The notes under the pieces are model-generated. The model was given only the letters and a program-made list of their open reading frames with translations, did no database searches and was not told where the DNA came from. 5,290 nucleotides of DNA from Actinomycetales bacterium (GTDB lineage: Bacteria; Actinomycetota; Actinomycetes; Actinomycetales; Dermabacteraceae), in the NCBI GenBank assembly GCA_012799425.1, contig JAAZLF010000252.1, positions 1 through 5,290 on the forward strand. Direction: 5' to 3'. Each line of letters starts with the position of its first letter. Within the stretch, counting starts at the first letter, position 1. Both the position numbers and the translations under genes were made by a program. This document shows positions 1 through 5,282 of the stretch, piece after piece.

Positions 1-516
1 CCGCAGCTTCGTCAGCACGGCGCGGCGCGAGGCCTCGGTGGGGTGGGCGGTGAAGATCAGCCGAACGTCGAGGGAGTCGACCGCCTCCTGCAGTCCCTCC
101 GCCCCGAGCTCCTCATGGACGGCGCGCACGGTGCGCGGCATCCAGGACTCGTCGGAGGGGCGCTCCTGCAGGGCTCGTACGCGGTAGACCTGCTCCGCGG
201 CGTTGGCCAGCAGGAAGTACTGGGTGAACGCCCGGGTCAGGGCGGTGGCCTGCTCGATGGTGAGCTCGGCGAGCCGGGACTGGACGTCCTGCGCGCTCGC
301 CTCGGAATCGGCGGACTTCGCTTCCTTCGTCAGCTGGCGGACCTGCTCGACGAGGTCGAGCATCTCCTGGCCGTGCTGGTCTGCCAGCGTGCGGCCGAGC
401 AACGTCGACAGACGTCGCACGGTCGCCCGCAGCGGCGCGTCGATATGGGGGTCGTCGCCGACGACGGGGAACTCGCTCGTCAAGGTCGGGACGGCGATGG
501 CGTCGGAATCTGGCAC
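1..516 (-). CDS. ppc: Phosphoenolpyruvate carboxylase, N-terminal part (runs off the left edge)
   Basis: This is the first 172 codons of PEP carboxylase, the cytoplasmic anaplerotic enzyme that makes oxaloacetate from phosphoenolpyruvate and bicarbonate. The frame stays open to base 1, so the C-terminal four-fifths lies outside the window. The decisive motif is FTAHPTEASRR at residues 155-165, where His158 corresponds to the essential catalytic His138 of the E. coli enzyme. The helical N-terminal region (LGRTLADQHGQE, then TRAFTQYFLLANAAEQVYR) matches the usual PEPC amino terminus, including the conserved FLLANAAE-type segment. The GTG start at 514-516 is chosen because an AGGAGG lies at 521-526 on the minus strand, although the 4-nt spacing is tight. 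The next in-frame Met (residue 52) would delete conserved sequence. It lies in the same direction as the ehu operon but is separated from it by a hairpin, so it is probably a separate transcription unit. Confidence 0.93.
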   Translation of the reverse strand, partial: MPDSDAIAVPTLTSEFPVVGDDPHIDAPLRATVRRLSTLLGRTLADQHGQEMLDLVEQVRQLTKEAKSADSEASAQDVQSRLAELTIEQATALTRAFTQYFLLANAAEQVYRVRALQERPSDESWMPRTVRAVHEELGAEGLQEAVDSLDVRLIFTAHPTEASRRAVLTKLR

Positions 517-598
517 GGGGCCTCCTGGGGTCGGCACGCCGAGGAGCGGCCGCCGACAGCATGCAGGGCGACCGCGTCGGCGCGGAACGAACGGGCAC

Positions 599-604
599 AG
601 ACTA
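599..604 (-). promoter_or_regulatory. Weak candidate -10 element for ppc
   Basis: On the minus strand the hexamer TAGTCT lies between the hairpin and the ppc start. TGCACC, about 15 nt upstream, is a poor -35 match with a short spacer. It is the best AT-containing hexamer in this 145-bp gap, but the assignment is little better than chance. Confidence 0.2.
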
Positions 605-633
605 CAGCGATGCGACGCCGGTGCACCCACGGG

Positions 634-653
634 GGACAGTCCTCGGACTGTCC
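634..653 (-). terminator. Hairpin behind the ehu operon
   Basis: A perfect inverted repeat, GGACAGTC / GACTGTCC, with a 4-nt loop begins 8 nt past the ehuA stop codon. The 8-bp stem is symmetrical on both strands. No T-tract follows on the minus strand, which is common in high-GC actinobacteria. Its position directly at the end of the four-gene operon and before ppc fits a transcription terminator or 3'-end stabilising hairpin. Confidence 0.6.
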
Positions 654-661
654 GGGGTCTT

Positions 662-1459
662 TCAGAGCACGGCGCGCAGGAAGTCCTGCGTGCGCTGATT
701 CTCGGGTTCGCTGAAGATCTTGTCGGGCGTCGCCTCCTCGATCACGGCGCCGTGGTCGAACATCATCACGCGGTCCGAGACGTCGCGCGCGAACTGCATC
801 TCGTGGGTGACGATCAGCATCGAGATATCGGTCTCGGCAGCGATGTCCTTGAGCACTGCGAGCACCTCTCCGACCAGCTCGGGGTCCAGAGCCGAGGTGA
901 CCTCGTCCAGCAGCAGGATCTCGGGATCCATCGCCAGGGCGCGAGCGATCGCGATGCGCTGCTGCTGGCCGCCGGAGAGCTCCGAGGGGCGGGCGTCCTT
1001 CTTCCAGGCCATCCCCACCTTGTCCAGCAGCGCCTCCGCCTTCGCAGCGGCTTCGTCCTTCTTCAGCCCCATCACGTTGACCGGGGCCTCGATGATGTTC
1101 TCCATCACGGTCATGTTGGGGAACAGGTTGAAGTGCTGGAACACCATGCCGATATCGGTGGTGGTGCGGCGGCGGCGCTTGTCCGAGATCCGCACCCGCT
1201 TCCCGTTCTGCTCCGCGTACTGCAGAGGGGTGCCGTCGATGTGGATGTACCCGCCGGTGAGCTCCTCGAGCGTCATGACCAGACGCAGGATCGTGGTCTT
1301 GCCGGAGCCGGAGGGTCCGATCAGGGTGACGCGCTCACCCTTGCTGACGGTGAAGTTCAGGTCGTCGAGCACGGTGTGGTCACCGAACCTCTTGACCACG
1401 TCGCGGAATTCGATGTGAGGGGTGCCGGATGCGCCGGCGGTCGCGGTGTTCTCAGGCAA
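662..1459 (-). CDS. ehuA: ABC importer ATP-binding subunit, ectoine/hydroxyectoine type (EhuA)
   Basis: This 265-residue ATPase of the polar amino acid/ectoine importer class powers transport on the cytoplasmic face of the EhuC-EhuD channel. All nucleotide-binding elements are present: Walker A GPSGSGKT at 48-55, Q-loop Gln108 in MVFQHFNLFP, signature LSGGQQQR at 161-168, Walker B ILLLDE at 181-186, D-loop SALD at 189-192 and H-loop His219. The LRLVMTLEE segment after Walker A and the longer insert before the Q-loop (residues 78-101, ending KRRRRTTT) resemble EhuA proteins more than HisP/GlnQ. The start is TTG at 1457-1459, overlapping the last 8 bp of ehuD. A GGAG sits 7 nt upstream, and the next possible starts cut into the domain. 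The overlap suggests translational coupling to ehuD. ATPase identity is near certain; ectoine specificity rests on the operon as a whole. Confidence 0.85.
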   Translation of the reverse strand: MPENTATAGASGTPHIEFRDVVKRFGDHTVLDDLNFTVSKGERVTLIGPSGSGKTTILRLVMTLEELTGGYIHIDGTPLQYAEQNGKRVRISDKRRRRTTTDIGMVFQHFNLFPNMTVMENIIEAPVNVMGLKKDEAAAKAEALLDKVGMAWKKDARPSELSGGQQQRIAIARALAMDPEILLLDEVTSALDPELVGEVLAVLKDIAAETDISMLIVTHEMQFARDVSDRVMMFDHGAVIEEATPDKIFSEPENQRTQDFLRAVL

Positions 1460-2111
1460 GTTTCTTCTCCAGTCGTCGGATCAGGAGGGAGGTGGGGTAG
1501 CTGGCGGCCAGGAAGATCAGGCCGGCGATGGTGATCGGCTCGGTGTACCGGAAGAACTGGTCTCCGTAGCCCTGCGCGGCGCGCACCAGCTCGGGGATGT
1601 AGATGACCACGAAGAACGGAGTCTCCTTGAACATGGAGATCGCGTAGTTGCCCAACGCCGGCAGGGTGTTGCGGATCGCCTGGGGGACGACCACCGCGCG
1701 CCAGGTGCGGACCCTCGGCAGGGAGAGCGCGGTGGCGGCCTCCCACTGCCCCGTGGGCACGGAGTCGATGCCTGCGCGGTACACCTCGGCCATGTAGGTC
1801 GTGTAGTGGATGCCGAGCACCCAGATGCCGATCGCCAGCGTCGAGTCGATGTACGGCGACAGCACGAGGTTCGCGAAGACCAGCTGCACCACCAGCGGCG
1901 TCATGCGGATGAACTCGACCACCCAGGTGACGGGCGCATTGATGATCGCGGGCGCGCTGCGCCGGATGATCGCCACGATCAGGCCCAGCACCAGCGCGAT
2001 GAGGGTTCCCAGCACGGTGGCCAGCAGGGTGATCTTGAAACCGTCGATCAGCAGCGGGAACGCTGCGGCGGCGTGGTCCCAGTTCCACCATGAGGTCTCT
2101 TCCGGGGTCAT
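1452..2111 (-). CDS. ehuD: ABC importer permease, ectoine/hydroxyectoine type (EhuD)
   Basis: This 219-residue inner-membrane permease belongs to the HisM/GlnP-like family and should pair with EhuC to form the channel. Hydrophobic helices are visible near residues 26-48, 61-82, 92-110, 165-180 and 192-212. The EAA loop that docks on the ATPase is EAATALSLPRVRTWRAVVVP (124-143); Ser130 occupies the usual Gly position. The opening WWNWDHAAAAFPLLIDGFKI and the later NYAISMFKETPFF resemble EhuD as I remember it from Sinorhizobium (a WDWDFV..I.PTLIEGLKIT start and an AMFKETPLL segment). The ATG at 2109-2111 overlaps the ehuC stop as ATGA. An AGGAGG at 2121-2126, inside the last codons of ehuC, supports this start. 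Permease identity is firm; the EhuD label is good but made from memory. Confidence 0.87.
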   Translation of the reverse strand: MTPEETSWWNWDHAAAAFPLLIDGFKITLLATVLGTLIALVLGLIVAIIRRSAPAIINAPVTWVVEFIRMTPLVVQLVFANLVLSPYIDSTLAIGIWVLGIHYTTYMAEVYRAGIDSVPTGQWEAATALSLPRVRTWRAVVVPQAIRNTLPALGNYAISMFKETPFFVVIYIPELVRAAQGYGDQFFRYTEPITIAGLIFLAASYPTSLLIRRLEKKLA

Positions 2112-2935
2112 GCCAGACCACCTCCTGTCGGGGTGCTCGCCTTGGCGACGGAGTGGTCACGGACCACCCGCGCAGAGCGTCCGCTGGTGCCGGGCGGGCG
2201 GAAGAGGGAGCCCCAGGACTCGGACAGGGCCGGGCCGCGCCCGATCCGGTGCTTGGCCCGCACCTCGAGGCCGTTCATCAGGATCACGATCAACCAGGCG
2301 ATCAGGTAGTAGCACAGCAGGGCGAAGCTGTAGGCGAACCAGGTGCCGGTGCGGTCGCGCAGCTGCTCGACCTGGAAGAACAGGTCGTACAGGAGCACGG
2401 TGCTGACGATGGCGCTGCCCTTGAGCAGCTGGATCCACAGGTTCGACAGCGACGGGAGCATCAGCGCCCAGGCCTGGGGGATCACGACGCGGAACATGCC
2501 GCGGGCGGGGCTCAGGCTGAGCGCGCTGATCGCCTCGTACTGCCCCTTGGGCACCGAGCCGATCGAGCCTCGCACCACCTCCGCGGCGTAGGCGCCGTAG
2601 TTCAGGCCCAGCGCGAGCACGCCCACCAGCAGCGGCTCGAGCCGGAAGCCCAGCGGGTAGGGCAGCTGCGGGAGCACGAACGCGAGCCAGAACAGCTGCA
2701 CCACCAGCGAGGTGCCGCGGAAGAACTCCACGAACACCCGGGCCACGCCGCGCACGATCATGTACTTCGAGACCTGTGCCAGGCCGAAGATGAACGCGAT
2801 CGCCAGTGCCAGCGCACCGCCGAGGGCGGTCGCCAGGAGCGTCAACGTGACGCCGTCGAGGATCATCGGCATCCGGTCCAGCACGAGCTGGAGGTTCGGA
2901 CCGAGATCCTGGAAGAAGCCGATCACTCCATCCAT
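2108..2935 (-). CDS. ehuC: ABC importer permease, ectoine/hydroxyectoine type (EhuC)
   Basis: This 275-residue permease is the partner of EhuD. Hydrophobic helices lie near residues 26-52, 62-88, 100-120, 168-186 and 198-220. The conserved segment VEFFRGTSLVVQLFW (69-83) and the EAA loop EAISALSLSPARGMFRVVIP (134-153) are typical of the family, and VEFFRGTS plus GLNYGAYAAEVVRG are close to remembered EhuC sequences. After the last helix the protein carries about 50 extra residues (225-275) that are basic, then Ser/Thr/Gly-rich, whereas most such permeases stop near 220. The ATG at 2933-2935 has AGAGGTGA upstream at a normal distance. An earlier ATG on the same strand stops after two codons. 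The gene follows ehuB after an 84-nt gap and overlaps ehuD by 4 bp. Confidence 0.87.
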   Translation of the reverse strand: MDGVIGFFQDLGPNLQLVLDRMPMILDGVTLTLLATALGGALALAIAFIFGLAQVSKYMIVRGVARVFVEFFRGTSLVVQLFWLAFVLPQLPYPLGFRLEPLLVGVLALGLNYGAYAAEVVRGSIGSVPKGQYEAISALSLSPARGMFRVVIPQAWALMLPSLSNLWIQLLKGSAIVSTVLLYDLFFQVEQLRDRTGTWFAYSFALLCYYLIAWLIVILMNGLEVRAKHRIGRGPALSESWGSLFRPPGTSGRSARVVRDHSVAKASTPTGGGLA

Positions 2936-2964
2936 CAGGACATCACCTCTCGGACGACGATCGA

Positions 2965-2994
2965 CCCGGCTCGACCCTCAGCGGGCCGGCCGGG
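2965..2994 (-). other. Possible stem-loop between ehuB and ehuC
   Basis: In the 84-nt gap the minus strand can fold CCCGGC against GCCGGG (6 bp), with an inner CCC/GGG pairing and a 5-nt loop separated by an asymmetric internal loop. Stem-loops in this position often limit read-through or protect the receptor mRNA, so that the binding protein is made in excess of the permeases. The fold was drawn by eye in GC-rich DNA, so it could be accidental. Confidence 0.35.
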
Positions 2995-3019
2995 ACGATG
3001 TCTTGGGATGGAGCGGGGT

Positions 3020-3946
3020 TCACTGCAGGGAGGACAGGTCACCGCTGCAGAGGATCTCGCTGGTCATATCCTCGGGCGGCAGCTCCTCCTCGGAGAAGCC
3101 GAAGTCGCCCACGATCGAGAGGTAGCGCTCGGGATCGGCGATGATCTCGGCGAGCTTCTCGTTGTAGGCGTCCAGCAGCGAGGTGTCCTCCTTGCGGAAG
3201 ACGGTGCCGCCGGCGCCGACCTGCTTCACCCCGTCGATCTCCTGGACGAAGCTCTCGGTGACGTCGACGCCGTCGACGGTGTTGTCCGCGAGCCAGTTCA
3301 GGGAGATGGCGGTGAGCGCGAAGGCGTCGGCGTTGCCGGCCTTGAGCGCGTCCACACCGTCCTGCGGGCCTCCGACCTCGATGGCATCGAGACCGAGATC
3401 GGCGACGTAGTCGGACTCGATCGCACCGGACATGGTCGCGACGGTCAGGCCCGAGTCGACGAAGGAGTTCATATCCACCAGACCCTCGGGGTTGCCCTCG
3501 GGGACCATCAGCGCGGTCGTGTACTGGAACTCGGGCTCGCTGAAGGCGGCCTCCGCGCAGCGATCGGGCAGGATCGACATGCCGGCGCTGACCGCGTCGA
3601 ACTGACGGGAGTTCAGGCCGGGGATGAGCGAGCCCCAGTCGGTGAGGCGGCCCTCGACGTTCTCGATGCCCAGCTCGCCGAAGATCTCGCGGTGCAGGGC
3701 GACGGTCGCACCCATCAGCTCACCGCCGTCCTCGAAGCTGTAGGGGGCTTCACCGGCGAAGCCGACGGTGATGGTCCCGGCGTCCTGCAGCTGGCTGAGC
3801 AGGTCTCCTCCGCCGCCGCCATCGCTGCCGCCGTCCCCACCGCCGTCGCCGCCCGTGCTGGTGCGGCTGCAGGCGGCGAGGCCGCCCAGCGCGGCGGCCG
3901 AGAGGACCAGACCGCTCTTTCGGATGAAGCTTCGGCGGTTCTGCAT
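3020..3946 (-). CDS. ehuB: Ectoine/hydroxyectoine-type substrate-binding lipoprotein (EhuB)
   Basis: This 308-residue solute-binding protein of the periplasmic-binding-protein type II (SBP_bac_3) fold should be anchored outside the membrane and deliver ligand to EhuC-EhuD. The leader has a twin-arginine motif (RRSFIRK, residues 4-10), a hydrophobic stretch and a lipobox LAAC with Cys26 as the lipidated residue. A Gly/Asp/Ser linker follows (about 27-48). The mature domain has the EhuB-like blocks GEAPYSFEDGG, WGSLIPGLNSRQFDAVSAGM, PDRCAEAAFSEP and VPEGNPEGL. By remembered alignment to Sinorhizobium EhuB, ligand residues map as Glu66, Tyr69, Trp104, Arg129 and Glu177. The third cage aromatic (Phe80 there) is Ser124 here. 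The ATG at 3944-3946 has GGGAG 7 nt upstream and begins exactly at the signal peptide; the frame is open further upstream, but that extension is not a plausible leader. It is the first gene of the operon. Confidence 0.85.
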   Translation of the reverse strand: MQNRRSFIRKSGLVLSAAALGGLAACSRTSTGGDGGGDGGSDGGGGGDLLSQLQDAGTITVGFAGEAPYSFEDGGELMGATVALHREIFGELGIENVEGRLTDWGSLIPGLNSRQFDAVSAGMSILPDRCAEAAFSEPEFQYTTALMVPEGNPEGLVDMNSFVDSGLTVATMSGAIESDYVADLGLDAIEVGGPQDGVDALKAGNADAFALTAISLNWLADNTVDGVDVTESFVQEIDGVKQVGAGGTVFRKEDTSLLDAYNEKLAEIIADPERYLSIVGDFGFSEEELPPEDMTSEILCSGDLSSLQ

Positions 3947-3986
3947 GGAAATGCTCCCTTGCTGTGTGTCTCGCGCTCTACGGTGA

Positions 3987-4022
3987 TGTAAGACACTACT
4001 CGGTGCTACCCGGTGTCGGACA
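3987..4022. promoter_or_regulatory. Cluster of three GTnnnAC palindromes, candidate GntR/FCD operator
   Basis: Three GTnnnAC palindromes sit within 36 bp: TGTAAGACA at 3987-3995, GGTGCTACC at 4002-4010 and TGTCGGACA at 4014-4022, with centres at 3991, 4006 and 4018. The FadR/FCD branch of GntR regulators is known to favour operators with a GT...AC core (t.GTa.tAC.a). These are the only GTnnnAC matches I found in the 298-bp divergent region, and they cover the candidate ehuB promoter. I infer repression of ehuB by the adjacent regulator through promoter occlusion. Confidence 0.5.
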
Positions 4023-4023
4023 A
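3993..4023 (-). promoter_or_regulatory. Candidate ehuB promoter
   Basis: On the minus strand TTGTCC (4018-4023) serves as a -35-like box and TAGTGT (3993-3998, fitting TAnnnT) as a -10 box. The spacer is 19 bp, longer than ideal. Transcription would begin near 3986, giving a leader of about 40 nt before the ehuB ATG. The boxes overlap the outer two GTnnnAC palindromes. Confidence 0.35.
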
Positions 4024-4024
4024 T

Positions 4025-4086
4025 CCGCAGATCAGCGTTTCGGATCGTGGGCAACGCTACTGCCCGCGACCGCAGGTTTCGGACCG
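4025..4086. repeat. Duplicated bipartite element CCGCAG / GTTTCGGAyCG flanking a hairpin
   Basis: CCGCAG at 4025-4030 is followed, after 6 nt, by GTTTCGGATCG at 4037-4047. The same two blocks recur directly joined as CCGCAG at 4070-4075 and GTTTCGGACCG at 4076-4086. Between the copies lies an 8-bp stem (one G-T pair) from 4046-4053 to 4061-4068 with a 7-nt loop. The element is upstream of the candidate ehuB promoter, so it may be a second regulatory site; no known regulator was recognised. Confidence 0.4.
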
Positions 4087-4173
4087 CTGACCGGTTCGTG
4101 ATGGTGTCGTGACCCGCGGCCCGAGGTCCCCGAGGGCCTGAATGTGACGGCGATGACTCCCCCGCGGGACGCG

Positions 4174-4202
4174 TGCGGCGCGCCGGGGACGGATGATTAG
4201 AT
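4174..4202 (+). promoter_or_regulatory. Weak candidate gntR promoter
   Basis: TTAGAT (4197-4202) is the best -10-like hexamer upstream of the regulator gene. TGCGGC (4174-4179), a poor -35 match, lies 17 bp before it. A start near 4209 would give a leader of about 36 nt containing the GCGCG/CGCGC inverted repeat. Confidence 0.22.
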
Positions 4203-4210
4203 GACGCCCC

Positions 4211-4225
4211 GCGCGCATATCGCGC
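4211..4225. repeat. Inverted repeat GCGCG-catat-CGCGC just before the gntR ribosome site
   Basis: Five-base arms form a perfect palindrome around a 5-nt AT-rich centre, ending 8 nt before the AGGAGG of gntR. It could be an autoregulatory operator or a small leader hairpin. It does not match the GTnnnAC core. Confidence 0.35.
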
Positions 4226-4244
4226 ACGAGCACAGGAGGATGCG

Positions 4245-5048
4245 ATGCCCCCTCGCCAGGACACGGTCCGGCTGCCGCTGATGCAGCCCATCCGTCGGCC
4301 CTCGATCATCGATCAGGCCGAGCTCGAGCTGCGCAACGCGATCTATTTCGGCGACCTGCGACCCGGCGACACCATCCCCGAGGTGCAGGTGTCCAAGCAG
4401 ATGGGCATCTCCCGCTCCTCGCTGCGCGAGGCCTGCCAGCGCCTGGTGCGAGACGGCCTGCTCACCCAGATCCCCGGTCGAGGGCTGTTCGTGACGAGGA
4501 TGGACGCGGTGACGATGTCCGACTTCATCGACTACCGCCTGGGCATCGAGATGCAGGCCGCCTCGATCGTCGCCGACAGGGTCGCCGGGCTGCGGGCCGA
4601 CGGCGACGATCAGGCCGTCGTCACCCTGCTGGCGCCGCTGCGCGAGTGCCTCGAGAGGACGCGCCTGGCGCTCGAGGCCGAGGAGGTCATCGAGGCCGGC
4701 AACGCGGATCTGGAGCTGCATCAGCAGATCGCGGAGATCGCGCAGAACCGCTTCCTGGTCTCGTCGATGAGCACGATCGTGATCCTCACCCGGATGGGCA
4801 GCTTCTCGGATCCGCGCGGCTTCGGCGTGCGCGCCGACATCACCGAAGCGCATGAGGCGCTGCTCGGCGCCTTGTCCGCAGGTGACGCCTCACGGGCCCG
4901 CGCGGTGCTGCGCGAGACGCTGCAGGAGCTCGCACAGCGACTGCGCAGCGGGGAGAACGAGCAGGACGTGGTGCGCGATCCCGATCTGCTGGAGTCCGAC
5001 GGGCCGGAGTGGACCACTCTCGAGGATCCCGCGACCGCGACGCTCTGA
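4245..5048 (+). CDS. GntR-family transcriptional regulator, FCD type
   Basis: This is a 267-residue one-component DNA-binding regulator. Residues 20-85 form the GntR winged helix, with recognition helix ISRSSLREACQRLVRDGLL (55-73) and wing IPGRGLFV (76-83). Residues 90-232 are a helical FCD domain that binds small carboxylate-like ligands, often through a metal. The metal-site pattern is partial: Asp155 and His159 (DLELH) and His203 (EAHEALL) are present, but Thr225 stands where the fourth ligand His is expected, 22 residues after His203. An acidic tail follows (233-267). The ATG at 4245 has AGGAGG at 4234-4239 with 5-nt spacing; the ATG at 4240 is in another frame. It is divergent from ehuB, so control of that operon is the natural inference. 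It is not the MocR-like EnuR of known ectoine clusters, and its ligand is unknown. Confidence 0.92.
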   Translation: MPPRQDTVRLPLMQPIRRPSIIDQAELELRNAIYFGDLRPGDTIPEVQVSKQMGISRSSLREACQRLVRDGLLTQIPGRGLFVTRMDAVTMSDFIDYRLGIEMQAASIVADRVAGLRADGDDQAVVTLLAPLRECLERTRLALEAEEVIEAGNADLELHQQIAEIAQNRFLVSSMSTIVILTRMGSFSDPRGFGVRADITEAHEALLGALSAGDASRARAVLRETLQELAQRLRSGENEQDVVRDPDLLESDGPEWTTLEDPATATL

Positions 5049-5085
5049 GCCGGCCCGAGGCGACCGGCCAGCGAAGGACCGGCAG

Positions 5086-5140
5086 GAGAGCCGAGGCAAA
5101 GCCCAGGGAGAGCCAAGGGAAAGCCACGAGAGCCAAGGGA
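5086..5140. repeat. Short imperfect direct-repeat array (three copies, 20-22 bp)
   Basis: GAGAGCC recurs at 5086, 5108 and 5128. Copies two and three share 13 identical bases (GAGAGCCAAGGGA), and the first is a diverged form (GAGAGCCGAGG). The tract is purine-rich on the plus strand, lies 3' of gntR and runs into the terminator hairpin. It probably arose by slippage; no function is evident. Confidence 0.6.
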
Positions 5141-5184
5141 GAAGGCCCCTCCCCCGCGGTGTCACCGCAGGTGAGGGGCCTTCT
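5140..5184. terminator. Long hairpin, probable bidirectional terminator between gntR and tRNA-Ser
   Basis: Perfect 12-bp arms AGAAGGCCCCTC (5140-5151) and GAGGGGCCTTCT (5173-5184) enclose a second stem, GCGGT/ACCGC (5156-5160 with 5164-5168). The structure is symmetrical enough to work in either direction. It lies 92 nt after the gntR stop on the plus strand and 9 nt after the tRNA 3' end on the minus strand. T-tracts are short. Confidence 0.85.
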
Positions 5185-5192
5185 GTCGTCGG

Positions 5193-5282
5193 CGGAGACG
5201 AGAGGATTTGAACCTCCGAGGCGGTTTATCACCACCTACTCCCTTAGCAGGGGAGCGCATTCGGCCGCTCTGCCACGTCTCC
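5193..5282 (-). tRNA. tRNA-Ser, anticodon GCT
   Basis: This 90-nt minus-strand tRNA has acceptor arms GGAGACG / CGTCTCC and discriminator G at 5193. The anticodon stem CTCCC/GGGAG encloses loop CTGCTAA, with anticodon GCT at 5246-5248, which reads serine AGC/AGU codons. A long variable arm (AGGTGGT paired with ACCGCCT) is typical of class II serine tRNAs, and the T-loop is TTCAAAT. The 3' CCA is not encoded. Its promoter lies beyond the right edge. Confidence 0.97.

Noticed and set aside
203..1534. A 443-codon open frame on the plus strand antisense to ppc and ehuA
   Set aside because: It crosses two convincing minus-strand genes and a terminator hairpin and has low-complexity composition, so it is a shadow frame.
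2090..3991. A 633-codon open frame on the plus strand antisense to ehuC and ehuB
   Set aside because: It is rich in Arg, Gly, Glu, His and Gln, has no recognisable domain, and is fully antisense to two clear genes. Long antisense frames are expected in high-GC coding DNA.
4007..4011. SigB-like -10 (GGGTA on the minus strand) upstream of ehuB
   Set aside because: No GTTT-type -35 is present at the required distance upstream, so a stress sigma promoter cannot be supported.
4119..4138. GC-rich inverted repeats around 4119-4138 (GGCCC/GGGCC and AGGTCC/GGGCCT)
   Set aside because: The arms are only 5-6 bp, the two pairings are mutually exclusive, and one needs a G-T pair. This is expected by chance at this GC content.
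3947..4309. N-terminal extension of ehuB upstream of 3946
   Set aside because: The frame is open for 121 more codons, but that sequence is Arg/Ser-rich, overlaps gntR and would bury the Tat/lipoprotein signal. The ATG at 3946 has a proper ribosome site.
5049..5068. GCCGG / CCGGC inverted repeat right after the gntR stop
   Set aside because: Five-base arms with a 10-nt loop form a weak structure, and the strong hairpin at 5140-5184 is a far better terminator.
5193..5282. tRNA-Ser as an integration site for a mobile element
   Set aside because: No integrase gene or duplicated tRNA 3' end is visible in the window, and the flanking DNA looks like core chromosome.
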